Origin: JAGGAG01 sp031402225
GTDB taxonomy: Bacteria > Gemmatimonadota > Gemmatimonadetes > Gemmatimonadales > GWC2-71-9
Assembly (NCBI GenBank): GCA_031402225.1
Contig: JANNSD010000174.1
Span: 1-53,719, forward strand
Direction: 5' to 3'
DNA: 53,719 bases
Below, piece by piece: positions 24,667 to 32,952 of the stretch (the first letter of the stretch is position 1; each line of letters opens with the position of its first letter). Under the pieces are notes generated by a model, which saw only the letters and a list, made by a program, of their open reading frames with translations, did not search any database and had not been told where the DNA came from. The position numbers and the translations under genes were made by a program.

Positions 24667-25716
24667 ATGTCATATCTCGCCGACCGTCAGCAGCGTGCCG
24701 CGCTCCTCATCTTCATCCTTGGCGCCGGGCTGCTCTGGGCCACCTGGCCTTACTTCAGCGGGCTCCTGGGCGCGCCGGTGCTATACGTCATATTCGGCGG
24801 CCTGCATCGGAAGCTGGCCGCGAAGATTGGCGCGTCGGCCGCCGCCATCGTGGTCATCCTCATTTCCTTCCTGGTCATTTTCCTGCCGGTGGTCGGCGCG
24901 GTCGGCCTTCTGGCCAGTGAGGCGCAGGGGTGGTCCACCGCCATCCGTGGCAGCCCCCTCCTGGCGCGCCTCTCGGAACTCCAGGTCGGGGACATCCACG
25001 TGGGCGAGGAGCTCCAGCGGGTGAGCTCGAGTGCGCTCTCGTGGCTCGGGAGCAGTGCCTTCAGCCTCGTCGGAAGCGGCGCCAAGCTGATCATCCAGTT
25101 TACCCTGACGTTCTTCGGGCTGTACTACCTGCTGGTCCAGCCCGCCGATGGCCGGCAGATGCTGGAGTCCTTCATTCCGTTCTCACCGGAAAACCGCACG
25201 AGGCTGATTGAAGCTTTTCGCAACGTGACGGTGTCGATGCTGGTCGGCACCTTCGCGACGGCGCTGCTGCAGGGCGTGGCAATGGGTCTCGCCTTCTGGG
25301 CGCTGGGCCTGTCGAGCCCGGCATTCTGGGGTGTCGTCACGGTGATCTTCGCGGTCCTGCCGCTCGTGGGGAGCGGCCTGATCTGGGCGCCGACCGCGGC
25401 ATTCCTCTTCCTGAACGGGCGGCCCGGTGCCGCCATGCTGCTGGCGGCGGGCGGCGTGTTCATCGTGGGCAACATCGACACGCTGGTGCGGCCATTTGTC
25501 TTCCGACGCTATGCGAAGATGCACCCGTTCATCACGGTGATCGGTGCCTTCGCATTCGTGCCCATTGTGGGCCTGCTGGGCCTGCTGGTTGGTCCGCTGG
25601 CGATCTCCTACTTCTTCGAGCTCGTGCGCATGTACCGGGGTGAGTACCTGCCGGAGCACGGCACCGTATCAACGGCCGGTAACCTCGCCCATCCGGCGCC
25701 GGCGCCACAGGTATAG
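24667..25716 (+). CDS. AI-2E family (PerM/YdiK-like) membrane protein
   Basis: 349 residues with about eight transmembrane helices. The central soluble segment (about 85-140) and the C-terminal core GVFIVGNIDTLVRPFVFRRY and FVPIVGLLGLLVGPLAISYF are diagnostic. The family name comes from autoinducer-2 export, but many members act as Na+/H+ antiporters or are unassigned; no luxS is in the window. Its last 48 bases overlap the convergent permease gene. Confidence 0.9.
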   Translation: MSYLADRQQRAALLIFILGAGLLWATWPYFSGLLGAPVLYVIFGGLHRKLAAKIGASAAAIVVILISFLVIFLPVVGAVGLLASEAQGWSTAIRGSPLLARLSELQVGDIHVGEELQRVSSSALSWLGSSAFSLVGSGAKLIIQFTLTFFGLYYLLVQPADGRQMLESFIPFSPENRTRLIEAFRNVTVSMLVGTFATALLQGVAMGLAFWALGLSSPAFWGVVTVIFAVLPLVGSGLIWAPTAAFLFLNGRPGAAMLLAAGGVFIVGNIDTLVRPFVFRRYAKMHPFITVIGAFAFVPIVGLLGLLVGPLAISYFFELVRMYRGEYLPEHGTVSTAGNLAHPAPAPQV

Positions 25717-27003
25717 CGGCACGCCGAGCAGGATCAGCGCCGAACCGCGGAGGGCGTTGGCCGGGTTGGCACTCACCGAGCCGGCAACGACGTAGATCGC
25801 TGCCGCGACGAACAGCAGCACCGAGAGTCTCCATGCCGGAGCGACGAACTCCGGCCTTGATGCGCCTGCCAGTGCGTCCTGCCGCCGGAATACGAACAGG
25901 GTCGCGGCCGTGAGCCCGAAGAAGATCCAGTCCCCGAAGACCACGTAGTCGAGCAGCTCACCGTACGTACCGGAAAGCGCGAGCGCCGCGGCCCAGGCTC
26001 CCTGGGCCATGAGTGCCACGGCTGGCGTGCGGAAGTGGGGATGCAGCCGCGCAAAGGCGTCGAAGAAGAGCCGATCTCGCGCCATGGCCTGGTAGACGCG
26101 GGCGTTGGCACAGATGGCCAGGTTGAGGAATCCGAAGGTCGAGAGTGCGATGCCGACCGCGATGAAGGTGCGACCCGCCGGTCCCAGAAAGATCTGCATC
26201 GTGTCCGCAGCGGGGGCGGTGCTGTCGGCCAGTCCCCCGACCCCGAGCGCGCTCAGGTAGACGATGTTGGCCAGCGAGTACACCACAACGACGATGCCCA
26301 CGCCCCAGAGCAGCGCGCGCGGCAGGTTGCGCGGCGCGTCGACCAGTTCCTCCGCCACAAAATTGGTCTGTTGCCATCCGCCATAAGCGAAGAGCACCGG
26401 TACCAGCGCGCTCGCGAGGGCGACCGTGGCGCTGTGCCGGGCCAGCGGGACTATCACCGGCGTGGGCAGCGCACCCTTTCCCATTATCGCGGCGAGACCG
26501 GCCAGGATCAGCAGCCCCAGCGCGGCCAGTTTGAGCAGGGTAAACAGCGAAGTCATGACCGAGCTCGGCTTGACGCCCAGAATGTTGATAACGGTGAGTA
26601 GTACGATGGCGCCGAGCGCCAGCGGCGTGATGGCCGTGGTCGGGAGCCCGGCCACGGCAACCGCATAGCTGGCAAACGTCATGGCCACCGCGGCAATCGC
26701 GCCGGTCGCAATGACCAGCAGCAGGGTCCATGCGTAGAGGAAGGCCGGGAGGGGCCCGAAGGCGTCACGCAGGTATACGTACCCGCCACCCGCTTCCGGG
26801 CGCCGGCCGCCGAGCTCGGCGTAGATGAAGGCGCCGAGGACCGCAACGGCGCCGCCCACCAGCCAGGCGGTGATGGTGAGCCCGGCCGTCCCGGCGCGCT
26901 CTGCCACCACCGCCGGGTTGAGGAAGATCCCCGAGCCAATGATGCCGCCCACCACCATCATCGTGCCTGCAAAGACGCCGACACGCCGCGCGTAGGTAGT
27001 CAT
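25669..27003 (-). CDS. APC-family amino-acid permease
   Basis: 444 residues, about twelve transmembrane helices. Helix 1 carries VGGIIGSGIFLNP, the substrate/ion loop of LeuT-fold amino-acid transporters; AYGGWQQTNFVAEE (helix 6 region) also fits. The substrate cannot be assigned. The ATG at 27003 lies only 17 bases past the T run of the ompA terminator and has no visible Shine-Dalgarno; an in-frame TTG at 27021 is worse placed. The 3' end overlaps the AI-2E gene by 48 bp. Confidence 0.88.
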   Translation of the reverse strand: MTTYARRVGVFAGTMMVVGGIIGSGIFLNPAVVAERAGTAGLTITAWLVGGAVAVLGAFIYAELGGRRPEAGGGYVYLRDAFGPLPAFLYAWTLLLVIATGAIAAVAMTFASYAVAVAGLPTTAITPLALGAIVLLTVINILGVKPSSVMTSLFTLLKLAALGLLILAGLAAIMGKGALPTPVIVPLARHSATVALASALVPVLFAYGGWQQTNFVAEELVDAPRNLPRALLWGVGIVVVVYSLANIVYLSALGVGGLADSTAPAADTMQIFLGPAGRTFIAVGIALSTFGFLNLAICANARVYQAMARDRLFFDAFARLHPHFRTPAVALMAQGAWAAALALSGTYGELLDYVVFGDWIFFGLTAATLFVFRRQDALAGASRPEFVAPAWRLSVLLFVAAAIYVVAGSVSANPANALRGSALILLGVPLYLWRRRRMGEVTGR

Positions 27004-27019
27004 GCGCTGGAATGTAGGC

Positions 27020-27054
27020 AAAAAAACAGCGGGGAGTCCGAAGACTCCCCGCTG
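27020..27054 (-). terminator. Rho-independent terminator of the ompA gene
   Basis: A 12-bp perfect stem (27027-27038 with 27043-27054), a CGAA/TTCG tetraloop and a seven-base T run on the minus strand (27020-27026). It begins 25 bp after the ompA stop. Confidence 0.93.
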
Positions 27055-27079
27055 GTACTGCCCTGCAACCCCCCCCGCG

Positions 27080-28525
27080 CTAGTTCTGCGGAATCGCGGG
27101 CGGTCCCTCTTCCGACGGTCCGACGAACAGCGAGACGCGGCGGTTCAATTCCCGACCCTCTCTCGTCTTGTTCGTGGCAACCGGCTTGGACGGGCCGTAG
27201 CCCTTGGCCTCGAGCCGGTCGGCCGCGACGCCCTTGCTGATAAGGAATGCCTTGACCGCCTGAGCGCGACGATCGGACAGCCTCATGTTGTAGGCCATCG
27301 AACCGGTGCTGTCGGTGTGGCCCTGCACCCAGATCTTGTAGTCTGCCGGCAGGCTCGGCATAAGCGTGTTGATCTTGATGGCCGCGTCCGTCAGGGCCAC
27401 CTTCGCCTGTGGCTTGAGCTCGAAGCTGCTCGTGGCGAAGCTGCTGCCCTTGATGGTGAACGTCCCACCGGTCTCCTCAAAGATGATCCGGCAGCCGACC
27501 GCATCAACCTTGTTGCCGGGGTTGGTGGCCGGGCAGCGGTCCTTGCAATCCGGCACGCCGTCGCCATCGGTGTCCTTCTGGCAATCCGAGCAGCCCTGGG
27601 CGTCGACCTTCTCGCCCATCGGGGTGTTCGGGCACTTGTCGCCGGCGTTCGGCACGCCGTCCTTGTCGTCGTCGGACGGGCAGCCAGTCGCGTCGACCGG
27701 GGTGCCGGCCGGCGTGTTCGGGCACTTGTCGAGGGCGTTGTTCACGCCGTCGCGATCGTCGTCGAGCTGCGACGCCGAGCAACCGACCGAGTTGACCGTC
27801 TCACCCATCGGGGTGTTCGGGCACTGGTCGCGATCATTGACCACGCCGTCCTTGTCGTCGTCCAGCGGGATCGGACAGCCCTTCTCGTCAACCTTGGTGC
27901 CGAGCGGCGTGTTCGGGCACTGATCGAGCTTGTCGATCACGCCGTCGCCATCGGAATCCTTCGGCCGCGGCTTCGGGAACAGGATCGAGAGGCCGGCCTG
28001 CAGGCCCCAGTTTCCGGCGTTGTCGGCGCCGGTGAATTCAGCCGGCGACGTGACGTAGTCGTAGGTGCCGTCAATGCGGGCCTGCAGCACGCCACCGACG
28101 CCAAAGCGCAGGCCGACCAGGAACGCCGGGCTGATCCCGTCGGTGCGGCCCGGGATGGAGTCGAAGTACCCGCCGTAACCGCTGTACGCGACGCCGGCGC
28201 CGAGGATAAGCGCCATCGGCTTGAAGTTGATGTTGTACTCGAGGAAGCCGCGGCCCGAGAGGACGCCAACGTTCTCGTCAAACGAGGCGTTGGTCGTGTC
28301 GTTGGAGGCGGTGGGGATGTAGCTGACCTGACCTTCCAACTCGAGATTCCGAATCACGAAGAGGCCGAGCCGTCCGCCGAAACCAATCTTGTTCTGAAGA
28401 TTGTAGGCATCATCGAACCAGGTGACGCGCCCGAAGGCACCGATTTCCACCGTGCCTGCTTTTTGGGCGGCGGCGGGTGCGGCCGCGAGAACCAGGGCCG
28501 CAGCAGACACGTACAGAGATCGCAT
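27080..28525 (-). CDS. OmpA-family outer-membrane protein with thrombospondin type-3 repeats
   Basis: 481 residues: Sec signal (ending AAAPAAAQ), an N-terminal eight-stranded-barrel-like region (about 25-190), then about five calcium-binding TSP3 units of the form DxDxDGVxDxxDxCPNTP (about 192-325), then a C-terminal OmpA domain that binds peptidoglycan (IWVQGHTDSTGS, LSDRRAQAVKAFL, NRRVSLFV). ATG at 28525 with CGGAG six bases upstream. The Cys pairs in each TSP3 unit are regular. Monocistronic: own promoter and terminator. Confidence 0.93.
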   Translation of the reverse strand: MRSLYVSAAALVLAAAPAAAQKAGTVEIGAFGRVTWFDDAYNLQNKIGFGGRLGLFVIRNLELEGQVSYIPTASNDTTNASFDENVGVLSGRGFLEYNINFKPMALILGAGVAYSGYGGYFDSIPGRTDGISPAFLVGLRFGVGGVLQARIDGTYDYVTSPAEFTGADNAGNWGLQAGLSILFPKPRPKDSDGDGVIDKLDQCPNTPLGTKVDEKGCPIPLDDDKDGVVNDRDQCPNTPMGETVNSVGCSASQLDDDRDGVNNALDKCPNTPAGTPVDATGCPSDDDKDGVPNAGDKCPNTPMGEKVDAQGCSDCQKDTDGDGVPDCKDRCPATNPGNKVDAVGCRIIFEETGGTFTIKGSSFATSSFELKPQAKVALTDAAIKINTLMPSLPADYKIWVQGHTDSTGSMAYNMRLSDRRAQAVKAFLISKGVAADRLEAKGYGPSKPVATNKTREGRELNRRVSLFVGPSEEGPPAIPQN

Positions 28526-28594
28526 GGACAACTCCGAGACTTGAGGGAAACGAACAACACCGAACCGCCGGCTTGGGCCGACGTCAGGCGCACA

Positions 28595-28622
28595 AACTTA
28601 CGTGGAACGGTCAAAACGTCAA
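28595..28622 (-). promoter_or_regulatory. Candidate promoter of ompA
   Basis: On the minus strand TTGACG (28617-28622) is followed after 16 bases by TAAGTT (28595-28600). It lies 70-97 bases upstream of the ATG. The -10 is weak beyond the TAnnnT core. Confidence 0.45.
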
Positions 28623-28737
28623 TACAGCCTGAGTTTCCGTACCCCTGACCCTGAAATACGTTTCACCGACACCTCAGCCTCCTTATCACAGCGGGGTGCC
28701 ACCAAGGAGTGTTTGCAATTCGTTGAGTACCAAATAG

Positions 28738-28750
28738 GTTAGTGCCTAAC
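28738..28750. promoter_or_regulatory. Dyad GTTAG-TGC-CTAAC, candidate MarR operator
   Basis: A 5-bp palindrome with a 3-base spacer in an AT-richer stretch, 25 bp upstream of the marR start. A nearly identical dyad (CTTAG-TGG-CTAAG) occurs at 47233-47245. Binding by the adjacent MarR protein is inference. Confidence 0.4.
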
Positions 28751-28775
28751 TACTACTGCATGGGGGTGCGCGGCC

Positions 28776-29228
28776 ATGGGTGGATATGCCGGAACCTCAC
28801 AGGAACGGCTGGCGCTCCACACCTATTTAGGGTTGGTCCGGGCGGCCAGCGGACTGGGTGCGCGACTGAACCGGTCCCTTTCCGCGGCCGGCCTGACCGA
28901 GAGCCAGTTCGGGGTGCTCGAGGCGCTGCTGCATCCGGGACCGCTGCCGCAGCGTGAGCTGGCCGGGAAGATCCTGCGCACGCACGGCAACGTGACCCTT
29001 GTGATCGACCATCTGGAGCGGCGAGGGCTGGTTCGCCGGCAACGCGGGGCAGCCGACCGCCGGTGTATTCAGGTGCACCTCACGGACGAGGGTGAGGCGC
29101 TGGTACGTCGGCTCGTTCCAGCGCATGCGGCGAGGCTGGCCGCGGAGATGAGCGTGCTCCGGGAGGATGAGCAGCAGGAGTTGAGCCGACTGTGCCAGTG
29201 CCTGTTGCGTCCTGCGGCCGAACCGTGA
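28776..29228 (+). CDS. MarR-family transcriptional regulator
   Basis: 150 residues, winged helix-turn-helix. ELAGKILRTHGNVTLVIDHL is the recognition helix region and RRQRGAADRRCIQVHLTDEG the wing with the conserved DRR. A Cys in the wing and CQC near the C terminus could respond to thiol-reactive compounds. It is coupled by GTGA overlap to an MhqD-like esterase, an arrangement like the quinone-responsive MhqR/MhqD system. Probably autoregulated through the dyad just upstream. Confidence 0.88.
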   Translation: MGGYAGTSQERLALHTYLGLVRAASGLGARLNRSLSAAGLTESQFGVLEALLHPGPLPQRELAGKILRTHGNVTLVIDHLERRGLVRRQRGAADRRCIQVHLTDEGEALVRRLVPAHAARLAAEMSVLREDEQQELSRLCQCLLRPAAEP

Positions 29229-29872
29229 CCGCCGCCGGCAACCTGTCGCTGCAACACCGGTTCGTGCCTGGAAGGGCAGACCACCCCACGCTTCTGCTGC
29301 TGCACGGCACCGGTGGCGACGAGAACGACCTGTTGCCGCTCGGGCAGACACTGCTGCCGGGCGCGGCGCTGCTAAGCCCGCGCGGCGCCGTGCTCGAGCG
29401 GGGCCAGCCGCGCTTCTTCCGACGCCTGGCCGAGGGGGTGTTCGACCTGGAGGACCTGGACCGGCGTACCGCCGAACTTGCGGTGTTCGTTCGCGCCGCA
29501 GCCACCCACTACCGATTCGATGGAAGCCGGGTCGTTGCCGTGGGGTTCTCGAACGGCGCCAACATCGCGGCGAGCCTGATGCTGGCCAACACCGGGGTGC
29601 TCGCCGGCGCGGTGCTGCTCCGGCCGATGGTGCCGTTCGAGCCGGAGCGGCGGCCCGGTCTTGCGGGAATGCCAGTACTTATTTCGGCGGGGCGCTCGGA
29701 TCCGATCGTGCCGGTGCCGCAGGTGGAGCGCCTCGTCGCCCTGCTAACTGAGGCCGGTGCCTCGGTTGACGTGCGATGGCAGCTCGGCGGACATGGCCTG
29801 GTCCAGGGGGACATCGATGAGGCGGCAGCCTTCCTCGCCCGGCATCGCACGGAGTTCGGCACGCTGAGCTAG
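29225..29872 (+). CDS. Phospholipase/carboxylesterase-type alpha/beta hydrolase, MhqD-like
   Basis: 215 residues. LLLHGTGGDENDLLPL, GFSNGANIAASLM (nucleophile Ser), SAGRSDPIVPV (Asp) and LGGHGL (His) form the complete triad of the Abhydrolase_2 family. GFSNGANIAASL is the form seen in MhqD proteins induced by quinones. The GTG at 29225 overlaps the marR TGA, so this start is favoured over the frame open to 29192. A detoxification role is inferred from the regulator pairing. Confidence 0.85.
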   Translation: MTAAGNLSLQHRFVPGRADHPTLLLLHGTGGDENDLLPLGQTLLPGAALLSPRGAVLERGQPRFFRRLAEGVFDLEDLDRRTAELAVFVRAAATHYRFDGSRVVAVGFSNGANIAASLMLANTGVLAGAVLLRPMVPFEPERRPGLAGMPVLISAGRSDPIVPVPQVERLVALLTEAGASVDVRWQLGGHGLVQGDIDEAAAFLARHRTEFGTLS

Positions 29873-29908
29873 CAGGGTCCGCCCGGGAACTGCGGCGAGC
29901 GACCTCGC

Positions 29909-30808
29909 TCACCCGAAAAGCTTGGTGCGCGCCCCTTCCGACATCGCCACGACCGCGGGATGCTTCAGCTTCCGGTCCATGGAGATCGCGTAGAATCGTT
30001 CGCGCACCGTGCCAGGGCGACCCACCACCCGCACGCCGTAGCGCCGCCGGATTTCTCCCTCCACCACCGAGGGCGCGGCGAACAGGCCCAAGCCCTCCTG
30101 ACCGAGCACCTGCAGCAGCGCCCCATCTTCCACCTCAGCGGCGATGTGCGGCCGGACACCGACGCTGTCAAACCACTGGTCGAGGGAACGACGCATGGCG
30201 GTGTTGGGGGCCGGGAGGAGGAACGGTGCGCCGTCGAGGAGCGCCGGGAAGTCGCGTCGGTACCGGTCGGCATGCGCGTGAGTGGCAAAGACGGTGACGC
30301 CGCACTCGCCCAGCAGGTGAGTGAACGCGCGTACCTTGCTGCCGGGAGTGAGCGGCTGGTCGGTGAGCACGAGGTCAAGCGCGTGGATGGCGAGATCGGC
30401 GAGCAGTTGCTCCGTCTTGCCGGTCCGCAGCACCAGTCGCACCGGCGCCTTCAACGCCATGGCGGGGGCGAGCAGCCGATAGGTGGTGATCTTGGGCAAC
30501 GCGTCGGAGACGCCGACCGCGAAGCGCAGTGGGCCCGAGGTGGGTCGACCGTGCAGGGTCGCGACGAGCTCGCCGCCCCGCGCAAAGATTTCCTCCGCGT
30601 AGCGGAAGGCCACGTGGCCGGTTTCGGTGAGCACCAGGTTGCGACCGCTGCGCTGGAACAGCCGCTCGCCCAGCGCGCGTTCGAGCGTCCGGATCTGGCC
30701 ACTGACGGTCGGTTGGGCGAGCCCCAGCGCCCGGGTAGCGCGGGCGATGGATCCCTCCCGTGCCACCACGTAGAAATAATAGAGGTGGTGATAGTTGAGC
30801 TTCGTCAC
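29909..30808 (-). CDS. LysR-family regulator, NhaR-like
   Basis: 299 residues. The N-terminal winged helix YYFYVVAREGSIARATRALG followed by LAQPTVSGQIRTLERALG is characteristic of NhaR. The C-terminal effector domain has SDALPKITTYRLL and LTDQPLTPGS. The GTG at 30808 has GAGGGA six bases upstream; the frame open to 30928 crosses the promoter and is rejected. NhaR proteins respond to Na+; here it is divergent from a carbonic anhydrase and a Na+/bicarbonate transporter, so control of that operon by Na+ or inorganic carbon is likely but inferred. Confidence 0.9.
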   Translation of the reverse strand: MTKLNYHHLYYFYVVAREGSIARATRALGLAQPTVSGQIRTLERALGERLFQRSGRNLVLTETGHVAFRYAEEIFARGGELVATLHGRPTSGPLRFAVGVSDALPKITTYRLLAPAMALKAPVRLVLRTGKTEQLLADLAIHALDLVLTDQPLTPGSKVRAFTHLLGECGVTVFATHAHADRYRRDFPALLDGAPFLLPAPNTAMRRSLDQWFDSVGVRPHIAAEVEDGALLQVLGQEGLGLFAAPSVVEGEIRRRYGVRVVGRPGTVRERFYAISMDRKLKHPAVVAMSEGARTKLFG

Positions 30809-30845
30809 GACGCGTCCCTCCGGGCATTCGCGATAGTTAAAAAAC

Positions 30846-30868
30846 CGATGATATAGCGTAATACATCG
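30846..30868. promoter_or_regulatory. AT-rich divergent control region with CGATG-N13-CATCG dyad
   Basis: Between the LysR and carbonic anhydrase starts is an AT-rich island (30838-30880) in a GC-rich genome. It contains the interrupted dyad CGATG (30846-30850) / CATCG (30864-30868), a size typical of LysR operators. TTGACA occurs at 30876, but I found no matching -10. Confidence 0.4.
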
Positions 30869-30943
30869 AAATATATTGACAAGTCTCATGGCGGTAGCGA
30901 GGTTGTGGAGTCGGGGTACATCGCACAACTATTGGGAGGCGGC

Positions 30944-31645
30944 ATGACGGCATGCGCGGCAGGGCCGCTGGCGCGGCGGGATTTCGTGCGGGCGCTGAGT
31001 GCCGGGGCCGGTGTCGCGGCCCTGAGCAGTGGCGTGGCGACGGGGTTGCACGCGGCCCGGCCACGGGGCGAACCGGACCCGACGCCGGCCGCCGCGCTGC
31101 AGATGCTGTATGAGGGCAACGCGCGGTTCCTGCAGGGCAAGATCATGGCGCCGCACCGCAACCTGGATCGCCTCAAGGAAGTGGCGCCGAAGCAGGCGCC
31201 CTACGCGGCGTTTCTCGGGTGCGCCGACTCCCGGGTACCCATCGAGATCGTGTTCGACCAGGGGTTCGGGGATCTGTTCGTCACCCGCATCGCGGGGAAC
31301 GTCGCCGACCCCTCCATCATCGGCAGCCTCGAGTTCGGCACGCTGGTGCTCGGCGCCCGGGTGCTGTTTGTCCTGGGCCACACGAACTGCGGTGCGGTGG
31401 CGGCGACGATGAAGGGCGACGCCGTGCCGGGCCAGATCAGCACCCTGTATCAGCACATCCGCCCGGCGGTGAAGACGGCAGCGGGCAACCTGGACCTGGC
31501 CATCGTCAACAACGTGAAGAACCAGGCGGAGACGCTGGCCGAGGCGTCACCAGTCATCGGCGCGCTGGTGAAGGAGGGGAAGCTGCTGGTAGCGGGTGGC
31601 GTATATGACCTCAAAACCGGCCGGGTGACGCCGGTGGCGCTGTAG
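30944..31645 (+). CDS. Beta-class carbonic anhydrase with Tat signal peptide
   Basis: 233 residues. Interconverts CO2 and bicarbonate. Zinc ligands: Cys and Asp in LGCADSRVP, His and Cys in GHTNCGAV. Upstream is a twin-arginine signal (LARRDFVRALSAGAGVAAL), so the enzyme is predicted to fold in the cytoplasm and work in the periplasm, unusual for the beta class. The ATG at 30944 has GGGAGG 5 bases upstream. First gene of a probable operon with sbtA and sbtB. Confidence 0.92.
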   Translation: MTACAAGPLARRDFVRALSAGAGVAALSSGVATGLHAARPRGEPDPTPAAALQMLYEGNARFLQGKIMAPHRNLDRLKEVAPKQAPYAAFLGCADSRVPIEIVFDQGFGDLFVTRIAGNVADPSIIGSLEFGTLVLGARVLFVLGHTNCGAVAATMKGDAVPGQISTLYQHIRPAVKTAAGNLDLAIVNNVKNQAETLAEASPVIGALVKEGKLLVAGGVYDLKTGRVTPVAL

Positions 31646-31658
31646 GCGGCGCGCAATA

Positions 31659-32636
31659 ATGGGACTCTCCGAGATCCTCCGTGCCAACCTGCTCTCGCCG
31701 ATTCCGCTGGCATTCGCCCTCGGCGTCGTGGCGAAGCTGGTCCGCAGCGAGTTCACGCTGCCGCGCGACATCTACACCGGGCTCTCGATCTACCTGCTGT
31801 TCTCGCTCGGGCTCAAGGGTGGCGTGGAGCTCGCGCATGCCAGTCCCGCGAGCATTGCCTGGCCGGCGGCCGCCACCCTGCTGCTCGGCTGCATTACCCC
31901 CATCACCACCTACCTCGTCCTGCGCCGGCTGGGCCGCTTTGGCGTGGCCGACAGTGCCGGCATTGCGGCGCACTATGGCTCGGTGTCGGCGGTGACGTAC
32001 ATCGCGGCCATGTCATTCACCAAGGCGGTCGGCGCCGACGCCGAGGGGTTCATGCCAACGCTGCTCGCGCTGCTCGAGAGCCCGGGCATCCATATCGCGC
32101 TCGCGATCGGTGCGGTGAAGACCGCGAGCCCCGATCGCGCGGTAGGCCACGTCCTGCATGAGGTCCTCACCGGGCGGACCATGGTCCTGCTGGTGGGCGG
32201 GCTCGTGATCGGTGCCCTCATGGGCGAAAAGGGGTGGACGGCGATCGAGACCTTCTACGACCCCAAGGGTGCGGTCTTCAAGGGGGCGCTGACGCTGTTC
32301 ATCCTGGAAATGGGTGTGGTGGCGGGTTCGCGCCTGGGCGACCTGCGGAAGGTTGGTCCCTTCCTGCTCGGGTTCGGCATCATCATGCCGATCCTGCATG
32401 GCGCGCTGGGCGTGTGGCTTGGTCATCTCGCCGGTCTCTCGGTGGGCGGCGCCACGGTCCTCGGCGCGATGGCGGCGAGCGCGTCCTACATCGCGGCGCC
32501 CCCCGCGGTGCGCATCACGTTGCCGGACGCGAACCCCACCTACTATCTCACGGCGGCCCTCGCGATCACCTTTCCCTTCAACATCCTCCTCGGCATCCCG
32601 CTCTACTACGAGATGGCGCGATGGCTCGCTGGATGA
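31659..32636 (+). CDS. sbtA: Sodium-dependent bicarbonate transporter, SbtA family
   Basis: 325 residues with about ten transmembrane helices, the size of SbtA/DUF897. Blocks PLAFALGVVAKLVRSEF, AHYGSVSAVTYIAAMSF and ASASYIAAPPAVR are the two inverted-repeat core motifs. In cyanobacteria SbtA imports HCO3- with Na+. It is followed 11 bp later by its PII-like partner, and preceded by a periplasmic carbonic anhydrase that could supply bicarbonate. No RuBisCO or carboxysome gene is in the window, so anaplerotic carboxylation is a likely sink. Confidence 0.93.
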   Translation: MGLSEILRANLLSPIPLAFALGVVAKLVRSEFTLPRDIYTGLSIYLLFSLGLKGGVELAHASPASIAWPAAATLLLGCITPITTYLVLRRLGRFGVADSAGIAAHYGSVSAVTYIAAMSFTKAVGADAEGFMPTLLALLESPGIHIALAIGAVKTASPDRAVGHVLHEVLTGRTMVLLVGGLVIGALMGEKGWTAIETFYDPKGAVFKGALTLFILEMGVVAGSRLGDLRKVGPFLLGFGIIMPILHGALGVWLGHLAGLSVGGATVLGAMAASASYIAAPPAVRITLPDANPTYYLTAALAITFPFNILLGIPLYYEMARWLAG

Positions 32637-32647
32637 AAGGACCATCC

Positions 32648-32950
32648 ATGCACACGACGACCCTGAACCTGGTGACGATCATCGCTGAGCCTGTGCTCGA
32701 GGAGATGCTCACGCGCGAGCTTCGGCAGATGGGGGCGCGGGGATTCACCGTCACCGAGTCGCGGGGCGAGGGGTCGCGCGGCATTCGCGCCTCGGACGTG
32801 CCGGGCCAGAACATCCGGATCGAGGTGATCGTGGCGCCCGCGGTGGTGCCAGCGATCCTGGCGCATGTCTCCACGCACTACTTCCCGCAGTACGCGGTGA
32901 TCGCGTTCGTGCAGGCGGTGGAGGTGGTGCGCGGGGAGAAGTACATTTAG
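32648..32950 (+). CDS. sbtB: PII-like regulator of SbtA (SbtB type)
   Basis: 100 residues. Ferredoxin-like PII fold: LVTIIAEPVLEEMLTREL, GARGFTVTESRGEGSRG (the T-loop region) and the terminal FVQAVEVVRGEKYI. ATG at 32648 with AAAGGA upstream. SbtB binds adenine nucleotides and gates SbtA in cyanobacteria. The C terminus stops at EKYI and lacks the Cys-containing redox loop found in many cyanobacterial SbtB proteins. The next gene starts two bases after its stop. Confidence 0.88.
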   Translation: MHTTTLNLVTIIAEPVLEEMLTRELRQMGARGFTVTESRGEGSRGIRASDVPGQNIRIEVIVAPAVVPAILAHVSTHYFPQYAVIAFVQAVEVVRGEKYI

Positions 32951-32952
32951 GG

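Noticed and set aside
27002..28648. 548-codon open frame antisense to ompA
   Set aside because: It is a by-product of GC-rich codon use; the minus strand has signal peptide, TSP3 and OmpA motifs, promoter and terminator, while the antisense protein has no recognisable domain.
29894..29907. Small GCGAG/CTCGC hairpin between the esterase and LysR genes as a terminator
   Set aside because: The stem is only about 5-6 bp and no T run follows on either strand.
30876..30881. TTGACA as the -35 of the carbonic anhydrase operon promoter
   Set aside because: No acceptable -10 at 16-18 bases spacing; kept only as part of the control region description.
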